Positions 1-7,094 of a stretch of DNA of 36,593 bases are shown here, piece after piece. Each line of letters begins with the position of its first letter. The stretch's first letter is position 1. The position numbers were made by a program, and so were the translations under genes. Location: assembly GCF_005768555.2 (NCBI RefSeq), contig NZ_VCHX02000124.1:1-36593 (forward strand). The letters are read 5' to 3'. The notes below the pieces were generated by a model that was not told where the DNA came from, searched no databases, and was given only the letters and a program-made list of their open reading frames with translations. Origin of the DNA: Streptomyces sporangiiformans. GTDB lineage: Bacteria > Actinomycetota > Actinomycetes > Streptomycetales > Streptomycetaceae.

Positions 1-36
1 TTTCCTCCGGGCGCTTCCCTTCGGTCTTGCGTTTCC

Positions 37-56
37 GACTCTATCAGACTCTTTCG
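37..56 (-). promoter_or_regulatory. Duplicated rrn promoter core, copy 2 (nearest 16S)
   Basis: The minus strand reads TCTGATAGAGTC after CGAAAG, with TAGAGT as a possible -10. It is the promoter-core copy closest to the 16S gene. The sequence that follows at 1-36 (ending CCCGGAGGAAA on the minus strand) resembles the 5' leader of Streptomyces 16S precursor RNA. The 16S gene itself lies beyond the left edge. Confidence 0.55.
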
Positions 57-116
57 CGTCCGATTTCCCCGTCGGAGGGGGTTTGCTTTCCGGCCTTTCG
101 GCCTTCCGGCGATGTT

Positions 117-136
117 GACTGTATCAGATCCTTTCG
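117..136 (-). promoter_or_regulatory. Duplicated rrn promoter core, copy 1
   Basis: The minus strand carries TCTGATACAGTC after CGAAAG. The possible -10 is TACAGT. The same 20-bp block recurs at 37-56 with 17 of 20 identities and an exact 80-bp offset. Neither copy has a good -35 at 16-18 bp, although a TTGACT lies further upstream (149-154). Such extended cores are typical of Streptomyces rRNA promoters. Confidence 0.55.
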
Positions 137-197
137 GGCCTGACTCCCAGTCAACTGGCTTTGTCATCACGGCTGTTGGGCCGTTCCGACGTTCCAA

Positions 198-240
198 ACT
201 TTAGCGGATGCTCTCGGCAGTTCCTAATCGGGCTGCCGAG
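198..240 (-). promoter_or_regulatory. Candidate second rrn promoter with flanking perfect inverted repeat
   Basis: The minus strand reads TAAAGT at 198-203, a plausible -10 box, with only a weak TTAGGA-like -35 about 18 bp upstream. A perfect 8-bp inverted repeat, CTCGGCAG (213-220) and CTGCCGAG (233-240), overlaps the -35 region. It could be an operator-like site or a structural element. Multiple tandem promoters are usual for Streptomyces rRNA operons. The exact start is inferred. Confidence 0.4.
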
Positions 241-369
241 TCCCAGAGGAATTGAATTCGGGCATGCCGAAATTGGTCCCATTGGGAGGTCGCGCTGATG
301 GTTTGGTGTGCCGCTTCTGCGGCGGAGGTGTTGTCGCAGAACCGTTACGGCCCCGTGGCAACTCGAAGA

Positions 370-398
370 ACCTTACGGATCAACGGGGGGACTGTCAA
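370..398 (-). promoter_or_regulatory. rRNA operon promoter P1 (vegetative sigma type)
   Basis: On the minus strand there is a -35 box TTGACA (393-398), a 17-bp spacer and a -10 box TAAGGT (370-375). This is a close match to the principal sigma (HrdB) consensus. It reads leftwards into the rRNA leader at 1-60. No protein start follows it, so it is best explained as the upstream-most promoter of the rRNA operon. Confidence 0.75.
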
Positions 399-440
399 GT
401 GTCCCCCGCGCGAGGCTGCGTCAAACCATCGGAGGCGCCG

Positions 441-989
441 TCAGTCCAGGTCGCTGAGGCGACCGTTGGCGTCCGGCTGGGCATCCTCCACGCGGCGCAG
501 CAGCCGGGTGAGGACGTCGCCGAGGACGCCGCGTTCCTCCGGGGACAGGTCCTGGAGGAGGTCCTCCTCGAAGACGGAGGCGAGACGCATGGCCGACAGC
601 CATTTCTCGCGCCCCTCGGAGGTGAGCTCGACGATGACGCGTACGCGGTTGGACTCGTCGCGCTCTCGAGTGACCAGACCTTCCGCCACCATGCGGTCGA
701 TGCGATGCGTCATCGCGGCCGGCGTGAGGCCGAGACGCTTGGCGAGGTCGCTCGGGCCCATGCGGTAGGGGGCGCCGGAGAGGACGAGGGCCTTGAGGAC
801 CTCCCACTCGGCGTTGCTGATGCCGAGGGTGGCCGTCTGGCGGCCATAGGCGACGTTCATACGGCGGTTGAGGCGGCCGAGGGCCGAGACGATCTTCTCG
901 ACCTGGGGGTCGAGGTCCTGGAACTCGCGCTGGTACGCGGCGATCTGCTCTTCGAGTGTCGGTTCGCCGACGCCGGGGGTGTCGCCCAT
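441..989 (-). CDS. MarR-family transcriptional regulator, divergent to MFS pump
   Basis: This is a 182-residue MarR/DUF24-size winged-helix repressor. The core with the recognition helix is LAKRLGLTPAAMTHRIDRM, followed by the wing (TRERDESNRVRVIVELT), and the C-terminal dimerisation helix contains LLRRVEDA. The ATG at 989 was chosen because the upstream extension to 1046 runs through the divergent promoter region. No clear ribosome site precedes it. A candidate TTCGAC-16-CATACT promoter (996-1023) would place +1 at or close to the ATG, so the mRNA may be leaderless. The divergent pump and the shared inverted repeat at 1041-1068 suggest it represses itself and the pump. From memory, the S. 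coelicolor pair SCO4122/SCO4121 (MarR with multidrug MFS) has the same arrangement. The ligand is unknown. Confidence 0.9.
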   Translation of the reverse strand: MGDTPGVGEPTLEEQIAAYQREFQDLDPQVEKIVSALGRLNRRMNVAYGRQTATLGISNAEWEVLKALVLSGAPYRMGPSDLAKRLGLTPAAMTHRIDRMVAEGLVTRERDESNRVRVIVELTSEGREKWLSAMRLASVFEEDLLQDLSPEERGVLGDVLTRLLRRVEDAQPDANGRLSDLD

Positions 990-1040
990 GGGCGCAGTAT
1001 GGCACGCCTCGCTTGGCGTCGAAGTCCTTAGCTGTGTACT

Positions 1041-1068
1041 CTTCAATGTCTAAGTTTTAGCTTTGAAG
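1041..1068. promoter_or_regulatory. Putative MarR operator in divergent promoter
   Basis: An inverted repeat has outer arms CTTCAA (1041-1046) and TTGAAG (1063-1068). An almost concentric inner repeat is CTAA-GTT-TTAG (1050-1060). It lies in an AT-rich pocket between the marR start (989) and the MFS start (1136), where a dimeric MarR repressor would be expected to bind. Binding is inferred. Confidence 0.5.
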
Positions 1069-1135
1069 TCTTCACATCTAACGCCTGAGAGGGGCGTACG
1101 GGCGTGCCAGGGCTTCTCCGTCAAGGCAGGTGAAA

Positions 1136-2425
1136 GTGACCAGGGCGATGGGCGCAGCGATGCGCCGGATCCATGTGGGCAACGCGCTCAGCGCGTTCGG
1201 GCTCGGCTTCACGGTCCCGTATCTGTACGTCTATGTGGCGCAGGTGCGGGATCTCGGTGCGGTGACGGCGGGGCTCGTACTCGCCGTCTTCGCTGTGGCC
1301 GCGCTCGTCGTGCTGCCGTTCGCCGGACGGGCCATCGTCCGGCGGGGCCCGCTGCCGGTGCTGCTCGCCGCCTTGGTCACCGCTGCCCTCGGTGCGCTGA
1401 GCCTCGGGCTCGCGGGCCATGCGACGACGGTGCTCTTGTCCGCGGCCGGGCTCGGGGCCGGGCAGGCGGTGATGCAGCCGGCGCTGGCGACGATGATCGT
1501 CGACTGCTCGACGGCCGAGACTCGGTCGCGCGCGTTCGCTCTGCAGTTCTTCCTGCAGAACCTCGGGCTCGGGGTCGGCGGGCTCGTCGGCGGCCATCTC
1601 GTCGATGCCTCGCGCGCGAGTTCCTTCACGTTGCTGTTCGCGATCGAGGCGGCGGTGTTCCTGCTGCTGGTCGTGGTGATGTCGACCGTGCGGGTGCCGC
1701 ACGCGCCCGGGTTCGAGGCCGATGCTTCGCAGGGCGGGAGGGCGAGTTGGCGGCGGCTGCTCGGCAACCGGGCCATGGTGCGGCTGTGTGTGCTCGGGTT
1801 TGTGCTGTTCTTCGCCTGCTATGGGCAGTTCGAGTCGGGGCTGAGTGCGTACGGCGTCGAGGCGGCGGGGATTTCGACCTCCGCGCTCGGTACGGCGCTG
1901 GCCGCCAACACGGCGGTGATCGTGGTCGCGCAGTTCGCGGTGCTGAGGTTCGTCGAGCGGCGCAGGCGGTCCCGGGTGATCGGCGCCGTCGGGTTGATCT
2001 GGGCGGTCGCGTGGGGCGTGGCCGGGTACGCGGGGCTCGGGCACGGGAGCCAGGCCATGGCCTCCGCCGCGTTCATCTCCACGTACGCGCTGTTCGGGCT
2101 CGGTGAGGCGATGCTGTCGCCGACCGTGGCGCCGCTCGTCGCCGATCTGGCGCCGAGTGGCATGGCGGGGCAGTACAACTCGGCGTTCGCGCTGGTGAAG
2201 CAGCTTGCGTTGGCGGTGGGGCCGGCGGTGGGCGGGCCGATGGGGGCGTCGCTGCACGGGCCGTACATCGTGACGTTCCTGCTGTGTTCGTTGGGCATCA
2301 CGTATCTGGCGGTGCGGCTTGGGCGGGAGCTCAGCCCGGTGCTGGATCAGCCGACGTTGGCGAGGAGCCGGGTGGTCGCGCGGGGTGGCGGGGCGGCGGC
2401 GGAACCGCACCGCGCTGATGCCTGA
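1136..2425 (+). CDS. MFS multidrug efflux transporter
   Basis: This 429-residue protein has about twelve hydrophobic segments spread over the whole length, in the usual two six-helix bundles. The central cytoplasmic loop contains EADASQGGRASWRRLL (about residues 195-215). Loop 2-3 carries the basic MFS signature region (FAGRAIVRRGP, about 60-75). The GTG at 1136 is preferred over the in-frame GTG at 1130 because GGCAGGTGAAA precedes it. Context with a divergent MarR suggests proton-driven export of toxic small molecules induced by substrate. The family resembles S. coelicolor SCO4121, which I recall as a multidrug pump. The gene is followed by a bidirectional terminator-like hairpin. Substrate range cannot be read from the sequence. 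Confidence 0.85.
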   Translation: MTRAMGAAMRRIHVGNALSAFGLGFTVPYLYVYVAQVRDLGAVTAGLVLAVFAVAALVVLPFAGRAIVRRGPLPVLLAALVTAALGALSLGLAGHATTVLLSAAGLGAGQAVMQPALATMIVDCSTAETRSRAFALQFFLQNLGLGVGGLVGGHLVDASRASSFTLLFAIEAAVFLLLVVVMSTVRVPHAPGFEADASQGGRASWRRLLGNRAMVRLCVLGFVLFFACYGQFESGLSAYGVEAAGISTSALGTALAANTAVIVVAQFAVLRFVERRRRSRVIGAVGLIWAVAWGVAGYAGLGHGSQAMASAAFISTYALFGLGEAMLSPTVAPLVADLAPSGMAGQYNSAFALVKQLALAVGPAVGGPMGASLHGPYIVTFLLCSLGITYLAVRLGRELSPVLDQPTLARSRVVARGGGAAAEPHRADA

Positions 2426-2469
2426 CGGGTTTCCTCGCCCCCGCCGCCCCTACCCGTCCCATCCTCATC

Positions 2470-2563
2470 CTGGGGGCTGCGCCCCCAGACCCCCGTATCG
2501 GCCTGAACGGCCTCGTCCTCAAACGCAGGACGGGCTGAAAACCAGCCCCTCCGGCGTTTGAGG
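2470..2563. terminator. Bidirectional terminator / dispersed intergenic hairpin
   Basis: Two hairpins lie in the convergent gap between the MFS gene and the phosphatase gene. The first is CTGGGGGC-TGC-GCCCCCAG (2470-2488). The second is a 21-bp stem with two mismatches and a 5-nt loop (2517-2537 with 2543-2563). The second belongs to a family of near-identical hairpins that I recognise as common between convergent Streptomyces genes. There is no U-tract. Confidence 0.6.
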
Positions 2564-2589
2564 AGCGGGGTCTGGGGCGGAACCCTCTT

Positions 2590-4248
2590 TCAGGTCACCC
2601 CGCCCCGCAGCGCGAACTCGCACCACACCGCCTTTCCCCCACCCGGCGTACGCCGCGAGCCCCAGTTCGAGGCGATCGTGGCGACGATCGCGATGCCCCG
2701 GCCGGCCTCGTCGGCCGGTTCGGCGCGGCGGCGGCGTGGAAGGTGGTCGTCGCCGTCCGTCACCTCGACGATCAGACGGCGGTCGGTGCGGCGCAGGCGC
2801 AGGCGCATGGGCGGGGTGCCGTGCTGAAGGGAGTTGGCGACCAGCTCGCTGGCGGCCAGGACACCCAGATCGTGCAGATCCGTGGGGAACCGCCAGCTCG
2901 TCAGCACGCCGGAGGCGAACGCACGCGCGCGTGGCGCCGCCTCCACGCCGCCCAGTAGTTCCAGGGCGGCGTTCCGGAAGAGCTCGCTGTCGGGGCCCGT
3001 ACGGGCCGGGTGCTGGAGGACGAGGACGGCCACGTCGTCGTCGTGGTCGGCCGCCACGCCCGCCGAGCGCACCAGGCGGTCGCAGACCACTTGGGGTGTG
3101 CCTCTGGCGCCCGCGAGGGCGTGTTCCAGGGCCGTGATGCCCTCGTCGAGGTCCTCGTCGCGGCGCTCGACCAGGCCGTCCGTGTAGAGCACGGCCGTGG
3201 AGCCGGGGCCGAGCGGGACCGTCCCCGAGGCGTGCATCCAGCCGCCCGTGCCGAGCGGGGGTCCGGTGGGCTCGTCGGCGCGCAGGACGGTGCCGTTCTC
3301 GTCGCGTACGAGGATCGGGAGGTGGCCGGCGGAGGCGTACACGAGGCGGCCCTCGTTGGGGTCGTGGACCGCGTACACGCAGGTGGCGATCTGGTTGGCG
3401 TCGATCTCCGTGGCGAGGCCGTCGAGGAGTTGGAGGACCTCGTGCGGGGGGAGGTCGAGGCGGGCGTACGCGCGGACGGCCGTGCGGAGCTGGCCCATGA
3501 CCGCCGCGGCGCGCACTCCGCGGCCCATGACGTCGCCGATGACGAGGGCGGTGCGGCCGCCGCCGAGGGTGATGACGTCGTACCAGTCGCCGCCGACCGC
3601 GGCTTCCGTGCCGCCGGGGTGATAGACGGCGGCGATGCGCAGGTCGTCTGGTTCCTCCAGCTCCTGCGGCAGCAGGGAGCGCTGGAGGGTGACCGCGGTC
3701 TCGCGCTGGCGGCGTTCGCTTGCGCGCAGGCGGTCGGCGGCTTCGGCGTGGTCGGTGACGTCGGCGGCGAAGATCATTACGCCACCGCCTTCGGGGGTGG
3801 CCTCGACGTCGACGGGGGTGCAGGTGAACGTGTACGAGCGGCCGCCGGGGGCCTTGCGGGACTTGACGGTACGCGGCTTGGAGCTGCGCAGGACCTGGTC
3901 GAGGAGGGGCAGCAGGCCCACCTCGTCCAGTTCGGGCAGCGCCTCGCTCGCGGGCTCGCCGACCGGGCGTACGCCGAAGGCCGCGACGTACGCGTCGTTG
4001 ACGTACGCGAGGCGGTGTTCAGGGCCGTGCACCAGTGCGACGAGGGCGGGGATGCGGTCGAGGACCTCGCGGACCGGCAGGTCGTCGACGGCGGGGACCC
4101 GCGGGGCCGCCTCGTCGTCGGTCAGCCGCTCGGCGCGGGCCGCGGGCACGGAGCTCTCCGGGGGGAGCGCATTCGACGAGTTGCCGGTCCGCGCTGCGGC
4201 GCGGCGCTGCGTTCCGGGGAGCCGGGCGCTCCAGCGCGTGAAGTTCAC
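2590..4248 (-). CDS. PAS-PP2C (SpoIIE-type)-HATPase serine phosphatase/kinase
   Basis: This 552-residue signalling protein has three parts. A PAS domain spans about 60-170 (AYVNDAYVAAFGV). A PP2C/SpoIIE phosphatase spans about 205-412, with metal-site motifs GGDWYDV (219-225), GDVMGRG (238-244) and HDDDVAVLVL. A C-terminal GHKL ATPase of the RsbW/anti-sigma kind spans about 430-552, with the N-box ASELVANSLQHG and G-box GRGIAIV. Known relatives act in partner-switching pathways: the phosphatase dephosphorylates STAS antagonists and the ATPase domain may phosphorylate them or bind a sigma factor. The start is uncertain. The GTG at 4248 avoids overlapping ndh, while the open frame continues to 4434. 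No cognate STAS gene is adjacent; the nearest is at 22453-22830. Confidence 0.85.
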   Translation of the reverse strand: MNFTRWSARLPGTQRRAAARTGNSSNALPPESSVPAARAERLTDDEAAPRVPAVDDLPVREVLDRIPALVALVHGPEHRLAYVNDAYVAAFGVRPVGEPASEALPELDEVGLLPLLDQVLRSSKPRTVKSRKAPGGRSYTFTCTPVDVEATPEGGGVMIFAADVTDHAEAADRLRASERRQRETAVTLQRSLLPQELEEPDDLRIAAVYHPGGTEAAVGGDWYDVITLGGGRTALVIGDVMGRGVRAAAVMGQLRTAVRAYARLDLPPHEVLQLLDGLATEIDANQIATCVYAVHDPNEGRLVYASAGHLPILVRDENGTVLRADEPTGPPLGTGGWMHASGTVPLGPGSTAVLYTDGLVERRDEDLDEGITALEHALAGARGTPQVVCDRLVRSAGVAADHDDDVAVLVLQHPARTGPDSELFRNAALELLGGVEAAPRARAFASGVLTSWRFPTDLHDLGVLAASELVANSLQHGTPPMRLRLRRTDRRLIVEVTDGDDHLPRRRRAEPADEAGRGIAIVATIASNWGSRRTPGGGKAVWCEFALRGGVT

Positions 4249-4372
4249 TGTGGGACAGGCCTCGTGGTTTTGAAGGGCGAGCGGTCGGCCCGCCCATGGT
4301 CGTGGACCAGTGTGTCCGACCGGACCGACATCCGTCAGACGCCGGCCCTGCCGAGGGAGTTCCCAAGTCGGG

Positions 4373-5773
4373 TCAGGACGACCCCTTCGGGTCCTGTGGA
4401 GGCTTTCCACCGGCCGCCAGTTCGAACTCCGCACGAGGATGTTCGAGCGAACCGAGGGAGACGATCTCCCTCTTGAAGAGACCCGCGAGTGTCCACTCGG
4501 CCATCACACGGGCCTTGCGGTTGAAGGTCGGCACCCTGCTCAGGTGATAGGTGCGGTGCATGAACCAGGCAGAGTAGCCCTTCAACTTGCGCCCGTAGAC
4601 GTGTGCGACGCCCTTGTGCAGTCCCAGGGAGGCGACGGACCCGGCGTACTTGTGGCCGTACTCCTCTAGGGGCTGTCCCTTCAGGGAGGCGGCGATGTTG
4701 TCGCCGAGGGTCCTGGCCTGGCGCACCGCGTGCTGGGCGTTGGGCGCGCACTCCTTGCCGGGCTCGTCGGCCGTGATGTCGGGAACGGCGGCGGCGTCTC
4801 CCGCGGCCCACGCGTGCGCGACGCCGTCGATGGCCAGGTGGGCGTTGCACTTGAGACGGCCGCGCCCGTTCAGCGGCAGGTCGGTGGCGGCCAGGACGGG
4901 GTGCGGTTTCACGCCGGCGGTCCAGACGACCGTACGGGTCGGGAAGCGTGAGCCGTCGCTCAGTACGGCGACCCGGTCGGCGCAGGAGTCGAGGCGGGTC
5001 TCCAGGCGTACGTCGATGTTGCGGCGCCGCAGCTCGGTGATGGTGTACTTGCCCATCTCCTCGCCGACCTCGGGCAGGATGCGGTCCGAGGCCTCGACGA
5101 GGATCCACTTCATGTCCTCGGGCTTGACGTTGTGGTAGTACCGCGCGGTGTAGCGGGCCATGTCCTCGAGTTCGCCGAGCGCCTCCACACCGGCGTAACC
5201 GCCCCCTACGAAGACGAAGGTCAGGGCGGCGTCGCGGATCGCGGGGTCGCGGGTGGACGACGCGATGTCCATCTGCTCGATGACGTGGTTGCGCAGGCCG
5301 ATGGCTTCCTCGACGGTCTTGAAGCCGATGCCGTGGTCGGCGAGGCCCGGAATCGGCAGGACGCGCGAGACGGAGCCGGGCGCGAGGACGAGTTCGTCGT
5401 AGGAGATCTGTTCCGCGGCCGCGCCCTCTTCCTGGGTCGCGAGCGTGGTGAGGGTCGCGACGCGCTTGGCGTGGTCGATCGACTGGGCCTCGCCGATGAC
5501 GATCTTGCACTGGTCGAGCACACGCCGCAGCGGCACGACGACGTGGCGTGGCGAGATGTTTCCGGCCGCCGCCTCAGGAAGGAACGGTTGATAGGTCATA
5601 TAGGGATCAGGCGTGACCACGACGATTTCCACGTCGCCCCGCTTGAGCTCCTGCTTCAGCTTCCGCTGGAGCCGCAGGGCGGTGTACATCCCGACGTAGC
5701 CGCCGCCGACGATGAGAATGCGCGCTGGTTCCTTCACCCACCCATGACGCAACGAGCTCAGGAGTTTGTCCAC
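4373..5773 (-). CDS. ndh: Type II NADH dehydrogenase (NDH-2)
   Basis: This 466-residue single-subunit, non-pumping NADH:menaquinone oxidoreductase acts peripherally on the inner membrane face. An FAD-binding Rossmann motif is near residue 20 (ILIVGGGYVGMYTA). The NADH-binding motif is FVFVGGGYAGVEALGELE (about 195-210). The second FAD contact is AWAAGDAAAVPD, followed by the quinone-side segment APNAQHAVRQA. The C-terminal amphipathic part ends in SLGSLEHPRAEFEL. The frame is open to 5965, but the extra residues look non-coding. The GTG at 5773 gives the expected length, although its ribosome site is weak. It diverges from atrA across 340 bp, an arrangement I remember for SCO4119/SCO4118. Confidence 0.88.
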   Translation of the reverse strand: MDKLLSSLRHGWVKEPARILIVGGGYVGMYTALRLQRKLKQELKRGDVEIVVVTPDPYMTYQPFLPEAAAGNISPRHVVVPLRRVLDQCKIVIGEAQSIDHAKRVATLTTLATQEEGAAAEQISYDELVLAPGSVSRVLPIPGLADHGIGFKTVEEAIGLRNHVIEQMDIASSTRDPAIRDAALTFVFVGGGYAGVEALGELEDMARYTARYYHNVKPEDMKWILVEASDRILPEVGEEMGKYTITELRRRNIDVRLETRLDSCADRVAVLSDGSRFPTRTVVWTAGVKPHPVLAATDLPLNGRGRLKCNAHLAIDGVAHAWAAGDAAAVPDITADEPGKECAPNAQHAVRQARTLGDNIAASLKGQPLEEYGHKYAGSVASLGLHKGVAHVYGRKLKGYSAWFMHRTYHLSRVPTFNRKARVMAEWTLAGLFKREIVSLGSLEHPRAEFELAAGGKPPQDPKGSS

Positions 5774-6113
5774 AGCCCCGACAATTTGTGTGACCGACTG
5801 CCGGAGACGCGCAGGGTTGGCCGATTTGCCAGGCTCAGCAGAGTATGCCCAGGTCAGCGGGGGCGCGCAGGGTGGCGTTAGGGGGCGGAATCGGGACGTA
5901 AGCCGTCCGTACTCCGATCGGGGGGCGCTCCGTGCGGAACCTGCCCCTTCTGAATTGACTCCCACTCAACTATGTTCGTGTGTCATCGGGGTGCAGGGGG
6001 AAACGCTCGGGGGGTCCGCACGACAGGTCGTGGGCCCGGCCGTTCCGCTCACTCCGGCTTGTCAATGGCGGGGAGAGTCTCCGGGGGGAGACGTCATTAC
6101 CGGGGGAACACTT
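5774..6113. other. Divergent ndh/atrA regulatory gap
   Basis: This 340-bp gap has no supported gene. It holds TTGACT (about 5956) inside an approximate palindrome (TTGACTCCCACTCAA) and a GGGGGA ribosome site before atrA. No convincing full promoter with correct spacing could be assigned by eye. Confidence 0.4.
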
Positions 6114-6890
6114 ATGCATGTTCAGGACACTCATTGGTCTACCGCGTCTGCCATCACAACGGGTGGCGCGGTCGGCGCGGCGGTGGGGAACGGACGCGGC
6201 GCGGGGGACGCGGCGCGCACGACACCGCTGCGCGTGGACGCACAGCGCAATCTGGAGCACGTACTGCGCGCGGCACGCGAGGTCTTCGGCGAGCTGGGGT
6301 ACGGCGCGCCGATGGAGGACGTGGCGCGGCGCGCGCGGGTCGGCGTCGGCACGGTGTACCGGCGCTTCCCGAGCAAGGACGTCCTGGTCCGGCGGATAGC
6401 CGAGGAGGAGACCTCCCGGCTGACCGACCAGGCGCGGGCGGCACTCGGGCAGGAGGACGAGCCGTGGTCGGCGCTCTCGCGCTTCCTGCGGACGTCCGTG
6501 GCCTCGGGCGCGGGGCGGCTGCTGCCGCCGCAGGTGCTACGGGTGGGTGTCGCGGACGACGGCCTGCCCCTCGACGGGGCGCGGGTGCCGCAGCAGCGGT
6601 CCCAGCCGGTCAACGGCGAGCTGCGACTCGTGGAGCAGCGGCCCGCGTCCGCCGAGCCGGTCGTGGCGGCCGAGGACGACGCCGGGGCGGCGCAGCTGCT
6701 CGAGGTCGTGGGCCGGCTCGTGGATCGGGCGCGTGCGTCGGGTGAGCTGCGCACGGACGTGACCGTGTCGGACGTCCTGCTGGTCATCGCCACGGCGGCG
6801 CCCTCGCTGCCGGACGCGGCCCAGCAGGCGGCGGCCTCGGCGCGGTTGCTGGACATCCTGCTGGAGGGGCTGCGGTCCCGTCCCGTGTGA
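6114..6890 (+). CDS. atrA: TetR-family regulator AtrA (antibiotic/development activator)
   Basis: This 258-residue TetR-family protein has a disordered Gly/Ala-rich N-terminus (1-38) and an HTH at about 45-90 (VFGELGYGAPMEDVARRA, then VGVGTVYRRFPSKDVL). The regulatory half has a variable acidic insert (about 140-185) and the conserved end ARLLDILLEGLRSRP. I recognise it as AtrA from this layout and sequence. AtrA in S. coelicolor activates actII-ORF4, and S. griseus AtrA activates strR. It also links to N-acetylglucosamine uptake. The start ATG at 6114 has GGGGGA 8-9 bp upstream. It is divergent from ndh and co-directional with the sigma gene 204 bp downstream. The ligand is unknown. Confidence 0.85.
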   Translation: MHVQDTHWSTASAITTGGAVGAAVGNGRGAGDAARTTPLRVDAQRNLEHVLRAAREVFGELGYGAPMEDVARRARVGVGTVYRRFPSKDVLVRRIAEEETSRLTDQARAALGQEDEPWSALSRFLRTSVASGAGRLLPPQVLRVGVADDGLPLDGARVPQQRSQPVNGELRLVEQRPASAEPVVAAEDDAGAAQLLEVVGRLVDRARASGELRTDVTVSDVLLVIATAAPSLPDAAQQAAASARLLDILLEGLRSRPV

Positions 6891-7094
6891 GTCGGGTCGG
6901 CGGCGAGCTGCCCGAGACACCTTCCGTCCGGGGAGGACCGGCTGGGTCTTCCCCGGACGAGTGAACGCTGACGCTGCTGTGTGGCAAGTCCCCACGGACG
7001 AGTGGTTGGTCCGTTGTTCCTGGTCACGGCGCCGAGACCGTGTGGCACTCTTCCCGGTGTTCGGGTCCGAGTGAGCAGGCGGGGGCTTTCCGCG
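6891..7094. other. Gap between atrA and sigma gene
   Basis: No gene is supported here. The stretch is less GC-rich than its neighbours and probably holds the sigma-gene promoter. No hairpin strong enough to call a terminator was seen. Confidence 0.3.
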
